Origin: Mesorhizobium sp. WSM4904
GTDB lineage: Bacteria; Pseudomonadota; Alphaproteobacteria; Rhizobiales; Rhizobiaceae
NCBI RefSeq assembly: GCF_029674545.1
Contig: NZ_CP121354.1
Span: forward strand, 4,101,001 to 4,165,000
Reading direction: 5' to 3'
Length of the DNA stretch: 64,000 nt
This document shows, in pieces, positions 43,254 to 53,800 of this stretch (position 1 is its first letter; every line of letters begins with the position of its first letter). The position numbers were made by a program, and so were the translations under genes. Below the pieces are notes generated by a model. It was not told the DNA's origin. It ran no database searches and was given only the letters and a program-made list of their open reading frames with translations.

Positions 43254-44441
43254 ATGTTGACCATCCGCAAACGCGACGCAAGCCGCACGCCTGCCGGTGA
43301 GGCCAATCACCAGCCGCGTATCGCCGTCGGCGAGGAGGGCGGCGTGCTCGGCTGCGCCTTTTCCGGCGTCTGGACGACGCGGACCGTCGCATCGGTGGAT
43401 GCCGAGATGCGCAAGATCGAGAAACGCAACGGCGCCAAGACGCTGACGCTCGATCTTTCCCAGATCGAGAAGATGGACACCGCCGGCGCTTGGCTGATCG
43501 ACCGGCTGGCCAGCGCCTTCGAGAAGAAGGGCGTGGACGTCCAAGTGCGGGGCCAGAGCGAGATCGCCTCGATCCTGCTCGGCGCGGTCGGCGACGCGGT
43601 GCGGCGCGAACCCGAATCGGGGCCGGCCGGGCCACCCAACATCATCCTGCGCGCGCTGGAGTTGGTCGGACGCCGCGTCTACGAGATGCGCGACGACTTC
43701 CTCGCCTCGATGAATATCCTTGGCGCCACCATCCGTGGCGCGCAGATGAAGCTTGGCCGCGGCCATGCCGTCAATCCGGCCGCGATCTTCAACCAGATCG
43801 ACCGCATGGGCGTCGGCGCCATCCCCGTGGTGGTGCTGATGTCGGCCATCGTCGGCGCCATCGTCGCCCAGCAAGGCGCCTATCAGCTCAGCTATTTCGG
43901 CGCCGACATCTTCGTCGTCGACCTCGTCGGTGTGCTGATCCTGCGCGAGCTCGGCGTGCTGATGACGGCGATCATGCTGGCCGGCCGCTCGGGCAGCGCC
44001 ATCACCGCCGAGATCGGCTCGATGAAGATGCGCGAGGAGGTCGACGCGCTGAAGGTGATCGGGCTCAACCCGATCGGCGTGCTCGTGTTTCCACGGCTCG
44101 TCGCCCTGGTGATCGCGCTGCCATGTTTGACGATCATCGCCAATTTCGCGGCGCTTGGTGGCGGCATCGTCGCGGCCTGGCTCTATTCCGACATTCCGCC
44201 GGCCGCGTTCATCGACCGGCTGCGTGTCGCCATCGACCTCAGCACTATTTTCGCCGGACTGATCAAGGCGCCGTTCATGGCCATGATCATCGGCACCATC
44301 GCTTCCGTGGAGGGCATGAAGGTCGGCGGCAGCGCCGAATCGCTCGGCCTCCATGTGACCGCCTCGGTGGTGAAGTCGATCTTCGTCGTCATCATCCTCG
44401 ACGGGCTCTTCGCCATGTTCTACGCAGCGATCGAGTTCTGA
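43254..44441 (+). CDS. mlaE: MlaE-type ABC permease with fused N-terminal STAS domain
   Basis: A 395-residue inner-membrane component of the phospholipid-trafficking Mla system. Residues 25-125 form a STAS-like domain (KTLTLDLSQIEKMDTAGAWL), the role played by separate MlaB in E. coli. From residue 140 comes the MlaE permease (VGVLILRELGVLMTAIMLAG, then RSGSAITAEIGSMKMREEVD). The gene heads a co-linear set with an ATPase and an MCE protein, the next start being 2 nt after its stop. It should maintain outer-membrane lipid asymmetry; direction of transport is debated in the family. Confidence 0.92.
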   Translation: MLTIRKRDASRTPAGEANHQPRIAVGEEGGVLGCAFSGVWTTRTVASVDAEMRKIEKRNGAKTLTLDLSQIEKMDTAGAWLIDRLASAFEKKGVDVQVRGQSEIASILLGAVGDAVRREPESGPAGPPNIILRALELVGRRVYEMRDDFLASMNILGATIRGAQMKLGRGHAVNPAAIFNQIDRMGVGAIPVVVLMSAIVGAIVAQQGAYQLSYFGADIFVVDLVGVLILRELGVLMTAIMLAGRSGSAITAEIGSMKMREEVDALKVIGLNPIGVLVFPRLVALVIALPCLTIIANFAALGGGIVAAWLYSDIPPAAFIDRLRVAIDLSTIFAGLIKAPFMAMIIGTIASVEGMKVGGSAESLGLHVTASVVKSIFVVIILDGLFAMFYAAIEF

Positions 44442-44442
44442 G

Positions 44443-45261
44443 ATGGCAATCGCGAACGGCAATGGAGCCCAGACGACGCGGAACGCGGATGAAAGCGAGA
44501 TCGTGCTTTCGGTCCGGGACGTCACCGTCGCCATCGAAGACAAGCTGATCCTCGACAAGCTTTCGCTCGACATCAAGCGTGGCGAGATCCTGGGCTTCGT
44601 CGGCGCCTCGGGCGCCGGCAAGTCCGTCCTGCTGCGCACCATCCTCGGGCTGATGCCGAAGCAATCGGGAAGCATCAGGCTGTTCGGCGTCGACGTCGAC
44701 AAGGCAAGTGAGGCCGAGCGCCTGCGCATCGACATGCGGCTCGGCGTCCTGTTCCAGCACGGCGCGCTGTTTTCCGCGCTGACGGTGCAGGAAAACGTGC
44801 AGGTGCCGATGCGCGAATATCTCGACCTGCCGAAGAAATTGATGGACGAGCTCGCGATGCTGAAAGTGGAGCTGGTCGGGCTGCCGCCGGACGCGGCGCA
44901 GAAATTCCCCTCCGAGCTGTCGGGCGGCATGATCAAACGTGCGGCGTTGGCACGCGCGCTGGCGCTCGATCCGGACATCGTCTTTCTCGACGAGCCGACC
45001 TCGGGCCTCGATCCGATCAGCGCGGCCGAGTTCGACGAATTGGTCGTCAAGCTGCGCGATACGATGGATTTGACGGTCTATATGGTCACGCACGACCTCG
45101 ACACGCTGTTCACCGCCTGCGACCACGTGGCGGTGCTCGGCAAGAAGAGGGTGCTGGTCGAGGGCACGATCGACGACATGCTGAAGAGCGAAGAGCCGTG
45201 GGTAAAGTCCTATTTCCGCGGAAAACGCGCCCGGCAACTTGATCTTGCGGCGCGCGCTTAG
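44443..45261 (+). CDS. mlaF: MlaF-type ABC ATP-binding protein
   Basis: A 272-residue ATPase of the phospholipid transporter. Walker A GASGAGKSVLLR (residues 54-65), Q-loop LFQHGALFSALTVQENVQVP, signature LSGGMIKRAALARALAL, Walker B DIVFLDEPTSGLDPISAAEF. The tail DMLKSEEPWVKSYFRGKRAR is characteristic of MlaF proteins, where the C-terminus docks onto the partner ATPase. It starts 2 nt after mlaE. Confidence 0.94.
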   Translation: MAIANGNGAQTTRNADESEIVLSVRDVTVAIEDKLILDKLSLDIKRGEILGFVGASGAGKSVLLRTILGLMPKQSGSIRLFGVDVDKASEAERLRIDMRLGVLFQHGALFSALTVQENVQVPMREYLDLPKKLMDELAMLKVELVGLPPDAAQKFPSELSGGMIKRAALARALALDPDIVFLDEPTSGLDPISAAEFDELVVKLRDTMDLTVYMVTHDLDTLFTACDHVAVLGKKRVLVEGTIDDMLKSEEPWVKSYFRGKRARQLDLAARA

Positions 45262-45275
45262 CCATAAGTGAGGCA

Positions 45276-46649
45276 ATGGAAACCAGAGCCAACTACGTCA
45301 TTGTCGGCATCTTCACGCTGGCTGCGATCCTTGCGGCCTTCGCCTTCGTCTATTGGACCGCCGCAATCGGCGAACGGGGCGAGACGACGATGCTGCGCGT
45401 GCGCATCCCCGGCTCGGCTTCGGGCCTTGGCCGCGGCAGCTTCGTCTTGTTCAACGGCGTCAAGGTGGGCGATGTCAAACGGGTCTATATCGACGTCGAC
45501 AACCCCACCGTCGCCATCGCCGACACCGAGATCGACCGCATGACGCCGATCACCAAGTCGACGCAGGCTGACATTGGGTTGGCGGGCCTCACCGGTCAGG
45601 CGAATATCGAGCTCAGGGGTGCGGATCCCAAGGAAGCCAAGCTGCTCGACGAGGCGGAGAAGGAGGGCAGGATCCCCGAGATCGTCGCCAATCCTTCGGC
45701 CGTGACCAACTTGCTGCAGACGGCGCAGAACATCTTCACTCGCGCCGACAAAGTGCTTTCCGAACTCGAAGGCTTCACCAAGGACGTTCGCGGTCCGCTG
45801 ACGCAGACCGTCAAGAACGTCGAGACCTTCTCCGACGCGCTGGCCAAGAATTCGGACGGTATCGACAAGTTCCTGTCCGCCGTGAGCTCGCTTTCGGAGC
45901 AATTGCAGAATGTGTCGGGCCGACTCGACAGCACGCTGAAGGCGGCTGAGGGCCTGCTCAACTCGGTCGACAAGGACCGGATCAAGAGCATCGTCGCCAA
46001 TGTCGATACGGTCACGGCGAACCTGAAGGAAACTTCGAAGCAGTTCGACACGACCATCGACAACGTCAACACCGCGGTCGGCTCGATCAACGACTTCGCC
46101 AAGCAGACGCAAGGCACGCTCGCCAAGGTGAATGGCGTGCTCGACGGCATCGATCCGAACGACGTCCGCACGGCGCTCGCCAATATCCAGAAAGCCAGCG
46201 ACAGCGCCAACAAGGCGGCCGCCGACATCGCCAAGGTCACCGACAAGATCGCCAACCGCTCCGACGACATCAACGATACCATCAAGAATGCCCGCCAGCT
46301 CGCGCAGCGCCTCAACGATGCCTCGGTGCGCGTCGACGGCATCCTCGCCAAGGTCGATCAGCTTCTCGGATCCGGCGAGGCCAACGGCGTGATGGCCGAT
46401 GCCAGGTCGACGCTGAAATCCTTCAAGCAGGTTGCCGACACGCTGAACTCCCGCCTCGGCACCATCGTAGACAATCTGTCGCGTTTCTCAGGCTCGGGGC
46501 TGCAGAATGTGGAAGCGCTGGTGCAGGACAGCCGCCGGTCCATCAATCGCATTGAGGAGGCGGTGACCGATCTCAGCCGCAATCCGCAGCGCATCCTGAC
46601 AGGTGGCGAAGGAGAGGTTCGTCAGTTTGATGGCAGGGCGCGGCGTTGA
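45276..46649 (+). CDS. mlaD: MlaD-type MCE protein
   Basis: A 457-residue membrane-anchored MCE protein. One N-terminal helix (YVIVGIFTLAAILAAFAFVY), an MCE domain (residues 38-120: RVRIPGSASGLGRGSFVLFN), then a long helical, coiled-coil C-terminus (LSSLSEQ... through KVTDKIANRSDD) that may reach across the periplasm like a needle. It is longer than E. coli MlaD (about 183 residues), as usual for alphaproteobacteria. It starts 14 nt after mlaF. Confidence 0.92.
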   Translation: METRANYVIVGIFTLAAILAAFAFVYWTAAIGERGETTMLRVRIPGSASGLGRGSFVLFNGVKVGDVKRVYIDVDNPTVAIADTEIDRMTPITKSTQADIGLAGLTGQANIELRGADPKEAKLLDEAEKEGRIPEIVANPSAVTNLLQTAQNIFTRADKVLSELEGFTKDVRGPLTQTVKNVETFSDALAKNSDGIDKFLSAVSSLSEQLQNVSGRLDSTLKAAEGLLNSVDKDRIKSIVANVDTVTANLKETSKQFDTTIDNVNTAVGSINDFAKQTQGTLAKVNGVLDGIDPNDVRTALANIQKASDSANKAAADIAKVTDKIANRSDDINDTIKNARQLAQRLNDASVRVDGILAKVDQLLGSGEANGVMADARSTLKSFKQVADTLNSRLGTIVDNLSRFSGSGLQNVEALVQDSRRSINRIEEAVTDLSRNPQRILTGGEGEVRQFDGRARR

Positions 46650-46731
46650 CTTCGGCTGCCGCGAACGCCAAGAACATGGATTGCAGCTGTAAGTTGATCG
46701 TCAGATCCGGGGACATAAACGGGGATCGTGC

Positions 46732-47334
46732 GTGAAATCGGGTAGAGGGTGGTTGAAGCCGGTTGCCGCCGCGGCGCTCGTGTTTGGGCTAGCCGGCTGC
46801 GCGGCGTTGGGAGGCAAGCCGGCGCCGCTCGACACGTTCGAGCTTTCGGCGCCTTCGGTCGACATGCACGGCCATAGCCGCCGTCAGATCCTGATCGCCC
46901 AACCCTCGGCGCTGAAGGCGCTGGACAGCCAGAACATCGTCATCAGGCCGTCCGACCAGTCGATCCAGTTCCTCAAGGGCGCGCAGTGGGCGGACCGCCT
47001 GCCGCTGATCGTGCAGGCAAGGCTCGCCGAAACCTTCCAGCGCTCCGGCAGCTTTGCCGGCGTCGGCAAGCCGGGCGAGGGGCTGGCGATCGACTATCAG
47101 ATCATCGTCGAGGTCCGCTCCTTCGAAGTCCGCGTCAATGGCGGCGAACATGCCGACGTCGACCTCTTCGTGCGCATCCTCAACGACCGCAACGGCGAGG
47201 TGCGCGCCTCGAAGAGCTTCACCGCGGGCGCGCCGGTCTCCGGCAGCGGCAACGCTGCCTATGTCGACGCGCTGGACAACGCCTTCGGCCAGGCGGCAAA
47301 GGACATCGTGCGCTGGACGGACCAGACGATCTAG
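46732..47334 (+). CDS. ABC-type transport auxiliary lipoprotein (PqiC/Mla-associated)
   Basis: A 200-residue outer-membrane lipoprotein. The lipobox LAGC gives a lipidated Cys23. The body (TFELSAPSVDMHGHSRRQIL, then LPLIVQARLAETFQRSGSF) matches the auxiliary lipoprotein domain that accompanies MCE transporters such as PqiABC. The start is GTG at 46732, with GGGGA upstream; no ATG is available. It is 82 nt downstream of mlaD and is presumably part of the same transcript, acting as the outer-membrane end of the lipid bridge. Confidence 0.88.
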   Translation: MKSGRGWLKPVAAAALVFGLAGCAALGGKPAPLDTFELSAPSVDMHGHSRRQILIAQPSALKALDSQNIVIRPSDQSIQFLKGAQWADRLPLIVQARLAETFQRSGSFAGVGKPGEGLAIDYQIIVEVRSFEVRVNGGEHADVDLFVRILNDRNGEVRASKSFTAGAPVSGSGNAAYVDALDNAFGQAAKDIVRWTDQTI

Positions 47335-47337
47335 ACA

Positions 47338-47682
47338 ATGATGAGCGAATCCCAAGTCATTCTCCGCAAATGGAGCGGCCGCATCAGGACGGCCGATGAG
47401 GAGGCGTATGCCGCCTACATCGTGAAGACAGGGTTGAAAGACTACTCAGAGACGCCCGGCAACCTCGGCTGCCAGATGCTGATGCGCACGCTGGGCGACG
47501 GCGTCAGCGAAATCACCACGCTGAGCTGGTGGCGCCACATGGATGCCATTCGCGCCTTCGCCGGGCCGCAGCCGGAGCGTGCAGTCTACTACCCGGAAGA
47601 CGATCGCTTCCTGCTCGACCGTCTGGAATTTGTCGAGCACCACCGGGTGATCGCGAGCGACGTCCGTCTCGGCGAGGCATAG
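47338..47682 (+). CDS. Antibiotic-biosynthesis-monooxygenase-like small protein
   Basis: A 114-residue protein with the dimeric alpha/beta-barrel (ferredoxin-like) fold of the ABM superfamily: VILRKWSGRIRTADEEAYAA, GCQMLMRTLGDGVSEITTLS, WWRHMDAIRAFAGP, VYYPEDDRFLLDRLE. Such proteins may be heme-degrading or quinone-related oxygenases, but many have no known activity. It is 3 nt downstream of the lipoprotein gene and may be co-transcribed with the Mla operon. Tandem ATGs at 47338 and 47341 are possible starts. Confidence 0.75.
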   Translation: MMSESQVILRKWSGRIRTADEEAYAAYIVKTGLKDYSETPGNLGCQMLMRTLGDGVSEITTLSWWRHMDAIRAFAGPQPERAVYYPEDDRFLLDRLEFVEHHRVIASDVRLGEA

Positions 47683-47683
47683 A

Positions 47684-47815
47684 GCATGATCCCGAAAAGA
47701 AGGTCAGCGACGGCAAAAGAGTTGCAGACCTTTCGGATTAAGACCATGCGACAGAACAAAGAGTCGGAGCGGGATGAATGACTCCTCTCAAATTCATCCT
47801 GCTGTAAGCGCCGGC
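47684..47815. repeat. Intergenic element of the GCATGATCCCGAAAAG type, family D
   Basis: Starts GCATGATCCCGAAAAG and has the reverse-oriented ACCATGC about 70 bases on, followed by AGCGGGATGAATGACTC and a complementary ATTCATCCTGCT. This resembles the common Rhizobiales intergenic repeat whose copies begin GCATGATCCCGAAAAG. Only one copy is in the window. Confidence 0.55.
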
Positions 47816-47843
47816 CGAGCCGACAATCGACATCGTGGACATG

Positions 47844-47871
47844 AAAAAGGCGGGTCGAAACCCGCCTTTTT
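47844..47871. terminator. Bidirectional terminator between ABM gene and gpr
   Basis: Perfect 12-base stem AAAAAGGCGGGT and ACCCGCCTTTTT with loop CGAA. The T-run on either strand makes it work for both converging genes. Confidence 0.85.
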
Positions 47872-47895
47872 AGTTTCCGATTCTGCCTGCCGGCT

Positions 47896-50800
47896 TCAGT
47901 GCAGGCGGCCGCTGGCGTGGGCCAGCATGGTGTAGACCTTGCCGGTGTCCGACGTCAGGTAGGTCTGCGCCATGATGTTGTCGCGGTCGTTGCGCGACAC
48001 GTCCTTGAGCAGTTTTTCGAAATCGTCGCAGTAGCGGTCGACGGCGGCGCGGAACTCGGCTTCGGCCTGGTACTTGCGACGGATCTCGTCGAAGGTCTGC
48101 TGGCCCTTGAGAGTGTAGAGGCGGCGCGTGAACACGTCGCGCTCGCCGCGACGATAGCGGTTCCACAACTCGATCGAGGCGTCATGGTCGATAGCCCGCG
48201 CGATGTCGACGGACAGCGAGTTGAGCGATTCCATGACATGCAGCGGCGAGCGCTGGGCAGGCGCGGCGCGCGGCGCTTCCGCCGGGGCGGCCGGCTTCAG
48301 GTCCTCCTCGCGCGACGCGTTGGTCAGGAGATCGCGCACCCAGCCGCCCTGCGGCGTGCGGCCGTTCGGATCGCGGCGCGGCGTCTCGGCGGGGCGCGCG
48401 AGGTCCAGCGTGCCGCGCAGCGTCGTCTCGGCGAGCGGCGCCTGTGTGGCTTGGCGCTCAGCTTGAGGCTGCGGCGCCGGCGGACGGCGCAGCGGCGGCT
48501 CGGCGGGGCGGGCAGGAGCCTGCGGTGCGGGGCGCAAGCCACGCGGCTCGCCGGTCTCGCTGCTGCCGCTGCGGCCGGATTTCGCAACGATATCCGACAG
48601 TTCCTTGAGCGCGTTGATCTGCTCGGAGACGGCGCGGCGGATGGCAGACGTCGATTCCTTGGCCTCTTCCGGCATCTCGATGACGCCCTTCTTGAGCTCT
48701 GCGCGGGTAAGGTCCAGCTCGCTCTTGATCGAGCTGGCGGTGCGCCGCATCTCCTCGGTCGCGTCGGCGAAGCGCCGCGTGGCGGAATCGACGACCTCGG
48801 CGATGGCCGTGCGGATCTTCTCCGCCGATTCCATCGTGCGGCCCTCGGCGGTTTGCATCGTCTGGCCGACGAGGTTCTCGAAGGAGCGCATGACCTTCTC
48901 GAGGTCTTCCGACTTCTTGACCAGGCCGACGGCGAGGTCCTCGAGCGAAGATTGCCGCTCCAGCGTGTGCTCCAGATTGCTCTGCGCGGAACTGAGCAGA
49001 TTGGAGGCGCTCGACAGCAGACGGCTATGCTCGTCGAACTTGGTCGCGATCGATGCGACCTCGCGCAAGGTCGCCGACGACAGGTCGGTCAGCCGCGTCG
49101 TGTTGGAGTCGACGAGACGCGCCGAGCTGGCAAAGGTCTGGGCTGCCTTTTCCGTGGTCGAGGCGAAGCTTTGTGTGCTGCCGTTCAGCCGTTCCTCGAT
49201 CTGGCCGAGGTTGACGGCAGCCTGGTCGATCAGCTGGCTGAGTTGAGCGCTGGAGGTGCCCATGCGGCCGATGAGGTCGGCAACGCTGTCGGCCAGCGTC
49301 GAGCGCGCGCCCTCGACGGCCGAAAGCGTTTCGGCCGTGCGGCTGGCAAGCGCGTTGACGAGGACGGCGTTTTCGCTGCGCAGCTTCTCGGTCGCCCGTT
49401 CTGTGACCTCTTCCACGCTCTTCTGCAGCTCGGACCCGCCCTGGGCGAAGCGCTCGACCAGGGGACGCGCCGTCTCGTCGAGGATCCTCGACATCTCCGC
49501 GGAGCGCGCCGCAAGCATGGTGTTGAGCTCGCGGGTGTTGGCGCCGATGGTCTTTGCCGCCTCGTTGGTGCTCTGGCCGATGTGCTGGCCGACCGCAGTG
49601 AAGGTTTCGGCGATGACGTTGGCGCGCGAGATCAGCTGGGCTTCGGCGCTGGACACCTGCTCGCTGAGCTTCTGGCCCATCGTTTCGGCGCTGTAGGAGA
49701 GGCGGTTCTCGACGCTCGCCACCTGCTCCTCGACGCGGGCGGCGGCGGCGGCGGCGCTCGACGCCAGCCTTTCGTCCGCTCCGGCAAGCGCCTGCTCGAT
49801 CTCGCGGGCGTGGACGGCGAGCTCCTGGCCGGTCTGGCGGGCACGATCGGCGACGCGCTGCTCGGTGGCCGCGAATGCGCCGACAATGGTGTCGGCATGT
49901 TCGCCGATGGTCGAGGTGCTGCTGGCGATGCGCGACACCAGGCGGCTGTCGGCGTCGTCGAAGATACGGGCGATTTCGGACGCCCGCGACGACAGCGCTT
50001 CCGACCCCTCGGCGATGCGCGAGATCAGATGCTGATCGGCGGCATCGAAGATGCGGCCGAGATCCGAGGCGCGTGCGGCCAGCGCTTCGGCCGATTCGGA
50101 GATGCGCATGCCCATCCGCTCGTCCGCGCCCTCGAAGTTGCGCAGGATATCGCCGGCGCGTGCGGCCAGCGACTGCGCCGTTTCGACCGCACGGGCGACC
50201 AGCTTCTGGTCGGCGGCATCGAAGGTGCCGGCGATCTCGCTGGCGCGTGCGGCCAGCTTGTCGGCGGTTTCCTCGGCGCGGGCCATGAGCGAATTGGATG
50301 CATCGTCGGCGCGGGCCATCAGCATGCTGGAGGTGTCCTGCGCGCGCTCATGCAGGCGGCGATCCGCAGCCTCGAAAGCGTTGGCAATGTCCTCGGCCCT
50401 GGCAAGCAGGGCGGCCGAAGTCTGCTCGGCGCGCTCGGCGATCTTGCGATCGGCGTCGCTGAAGGCGGCGCCGGCCTGTTCGTGCAGGGCGCTGGTGACT
50501 TCCATCACCTTGTCGCGCAGCGCGCCGGCAACGAAGACGGCGGTCTTTTCAAGCACGCCGCGGACATTGTCGACGCCGGTCGACAGCGCACGTTCCATGG
50601 TGGCCGAGCGTTCCTCGATAATGCCGGTCTGTCGGCTGAAGGCCTGCTCGATCTTCTCGACATCGGCGGCGATCGCCGCTGAGATGTCGCCGCTTTTGGC
50701 CGCGATCTGGTCGATGTGCCCGGACACCGAGCGGTCGACGTCCTTGCGCGCCTCGGCGAGCTTGGCGAGATCGTCCTCCAGGGCGCGGGCCAGCATGTCA

Positions 50801-53800
50801 CGGCCCTCCGACAGCTTGCCGACATGGCCGGCAATGACGCCTTCGATCTCGGAGCGGCTTTCGGCCAGCTTCTGCAGGTCGGCTTCGAGCGCACGCTTGA
50901 GGATATCACGACCCTCTGCGAGCTTCTCCACCTGGCCGGAAACCAGGCCGTCGATACCGGCGCGGCTTTCTGCGAGCTTGGCAAGGTCGGCCTCGAGGGC
51001 GCGCGTGAGGATGTCGCGGCCTTCGGCGAGCTTCTCGACCTGGCCGGCAACGAGGCCGTCGATCGAGGCGCGGCTTTCGGCGAGCTTGGCGAGGTCCGCT
51101 TCCAGAGCGCGCTTGAGGATGTCGCGACCCTCGGCGAGCTTCTCGACCTGACCGGCGACCAGCCCGTCGATGCTGGAGCGGCTTTCGGCCAGCTTGGCGA
51201 GATCGTCCTCCAGGGCCTTGGACAGCGCAGCGCGGTCCTGCGACAGCCTGTCGGCGTGGGTCTGCATGAGGCCGCTGGCATTGACCATGTCGGAATCGAG
51301 AGCGCGCGACAGCTCGGCACGATGGTCGCTGATCTTCTGCGAATGATCGACGATGGCGCCTTGGATGGTATTGAGGTCGGCTTCCAGGGCCCGCTTGAGG
51401 ATATCGCGGCCTTCGGCGAGCTTCTCGACCTGGCCGGCGACAAGGCCGTCGATGCTGGAGCGGCTTTCGGCCAGCTTGGCGAGATCGTCCTCGAGAGCCT
51501 TCGACAATGCCGAGCGATCCTGGACGAGCCTGTTTTGATGGTCGGCGATCGCACCGCTGACCGTATGCAGATCGGTTTCCAAAGCCCTGGACAGCTGGGC
51601 GCGTTCCTCCTGCACCCGCTCGGAATGTCCCGCGATGGCACCCCTGATGGTGTTTATGTCTGCTTCCAGCGCGCGCTTGAGGATATCGCGGCCTTCGGCG
51701 AGCTTCTCGACCTGACCGGCGACCAGCCCGTCGATCGAGGCGCGGCTTTCGGCGAGCTTGGCCAGGTCGGATTCCAGCGTCTGCGACAGCAGGCTGCGGT
51801 CCTCGACGAGCTTGCCGGCATGACTGTTGATCAGGTCCCGGATTCCGCTCAAGTCGCCTTCCAGGGCTCGGCTGAGTTCGCCCCTGTCTTCCGCGAGCTT
51901 GGCCGAATGTGTTTCGATCAGGGTCCTTATACCGGCGATGTCGGTCTCCAGCGCCTTGGCGAGCACCGCGCGGCCTTCGGCTATCTTCTCGACCTGACCG
52001 GCGACCAGGCCGTCGATCGAGGTGCGGCTGTCTGACAGCTTACCGAGATCGGCTTCCAGCGCGCGCGCCAGAATGTTGCGGCCCTCAGCCAGCTTGCCGA
52101 CATGGCCGGCGACCATTTCGTCAATCATCGTACGGGCTTGGACGAGTCTGCCGGAGTCTTCGTTTAGGGCCTGAGACAGTCGGTTGCGGCCCTCTTCGAG
52201 CTGTTCGAGGTGGCTGCCCAGCGAGGCATCGATGGCTGCGTGCGCCTCGTTGACCTTGCGCAGGTCATCTTCCAGCGCGCGCGAGATCAGGCTGCGGCCC
52301 TCGGCCAGTTTCTGGACCTGACTGGCCACGGCGTCATCGATGCCGGCGCGACTCTCGGCGAATTTCGCGAGGTCCTCCTGCATGGCGGCCGCCATACGGC
52401 TGCTGCTTTCGGAGAGCTTCCGGCTGTGGTCTTCGATGGCTTCGTCGATGCCGGCGCGGGCATCGGCTAGCCGCTGGATGTCGGCGTCGAAGGAGCGCGA
52501 CACGACGTGGCGGGCAGCTTCCATGCGTCCGGCGAAATCAGTGGCGCGGGCTTCGAGCATGGACGAGGTCGACGAGATGATGTCGGCCATGTCCGCACCG
52601 ATCTGGGTCTTGCCCTGATCGATCATCGACGACAGTTGGTCCTTGCTCTCGGCGAAAGTATTGGCGATGTCGCGGGCGCGTTCGACCAGCGTCTCATTGA
52701 TCTGACGGGCGCGCGCCTCAAGCGCCGCGTTGAGCTTCTGCGTGCCGGTGTCGAGCGCCTCGGCGCGGGTCTGGAACTCGCTGATCAGCGCCTGGCCGCG
52801 CTCGGCCAGCGTCCGCTCGATGCCGCTGAGGCTCGCTTCGAATTCGGAGCTCAGCGTGCGCGCGGCCCCGCCGAGCAGCGAGACCATGCCGGTGGTGCGG
52901 TCGTCGAGCAGGTCGGTGAGCGAGCGGGTGAGGCCGTCGGTCGTGTCGGTCAGCTTGGCGATGCGGGTGTCGAGCAAGCTGGCGAAGGCCTCGCCGGAGG
53001 TCGACAGGCGGTCGGTGATCGTATCGAGCCGGGTCTCTACCGAATCGAAGATCGACATCGAGCTTTCGTTGATGCGATCGATCAGCGTGTCGCCCGAATT
53101 GTTGATCGTCATCGACAGCTTGGTCGAGGCGTTGAGGATCGAGTCGCGGATGATGTCGCTGGCGGCGCCGATCTCGTCGCGCAGCGTCTCGTGCGCGCCG
53201 TGAATCGAGGCGCGCACGCGCTCTGCATGGCTCACGACCGCCTCGCGTTCGCTGCCGAGCCCGTCGACCAGCGAGCGGATGCGCGCTTCGTTCTCGGAAT
53301 AGGAGCGCTCGATCTGGCTGACTTCGCTGTGGACGAGCGTTTCGAGCTCGACGGCGCGCGCCAACGTGCGCTCGATGCCTTCGCCCATGGCCGCCACCTC
53401 GCGGCGAACGGCCTGGCCGATCATCATGACGCGGTCCTGGGCAAGGTTTTCCGGCTCGGCGAGGCGGAAGGCAACTTCGGTCATCGATTGCGCCGCAATG
53501 CGCATTTCCTGGGCGCGCCGGATCATGGCGGCGAAGGCCCAGAACAGAATGACCGGGATAATCGCCGCGACCGCCAGGCCGATCAGCTCGGGGCGGGCGA
53601 AGAATTGGTCGAAGCTGCGGATCTTCCAGATGTCCGAACCGAACAGAAGATTGGCGAGGCCGCCGGCGCCGGCGATCCAGGCAAGCGAGATGAACGCTAT
53701 GACCCAGTAGACGGTGCTCGACGCACGCCGGTTGAGGCCATGCAAAAGCGTCCGGTAATCCTTCTGGCGATCGTCGTTGGCTGGCGTGAAACCGGCGGGA

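Noticed and set aside
47899..50682. A 927-codon open frame on the plus strand opposite gpr
   Set aside because: It mirrors the codon pattern of the repetitive high-GC gpr gene, has no family features, and its translation is Arg/Gly/Ala-rich low complexity.
50800..52030. Regular repeats that could suggest a CRISPR-like array
   Set aside because: They are in-frame coding repeats of about 108-120 nt without spacers or short palindromic units.
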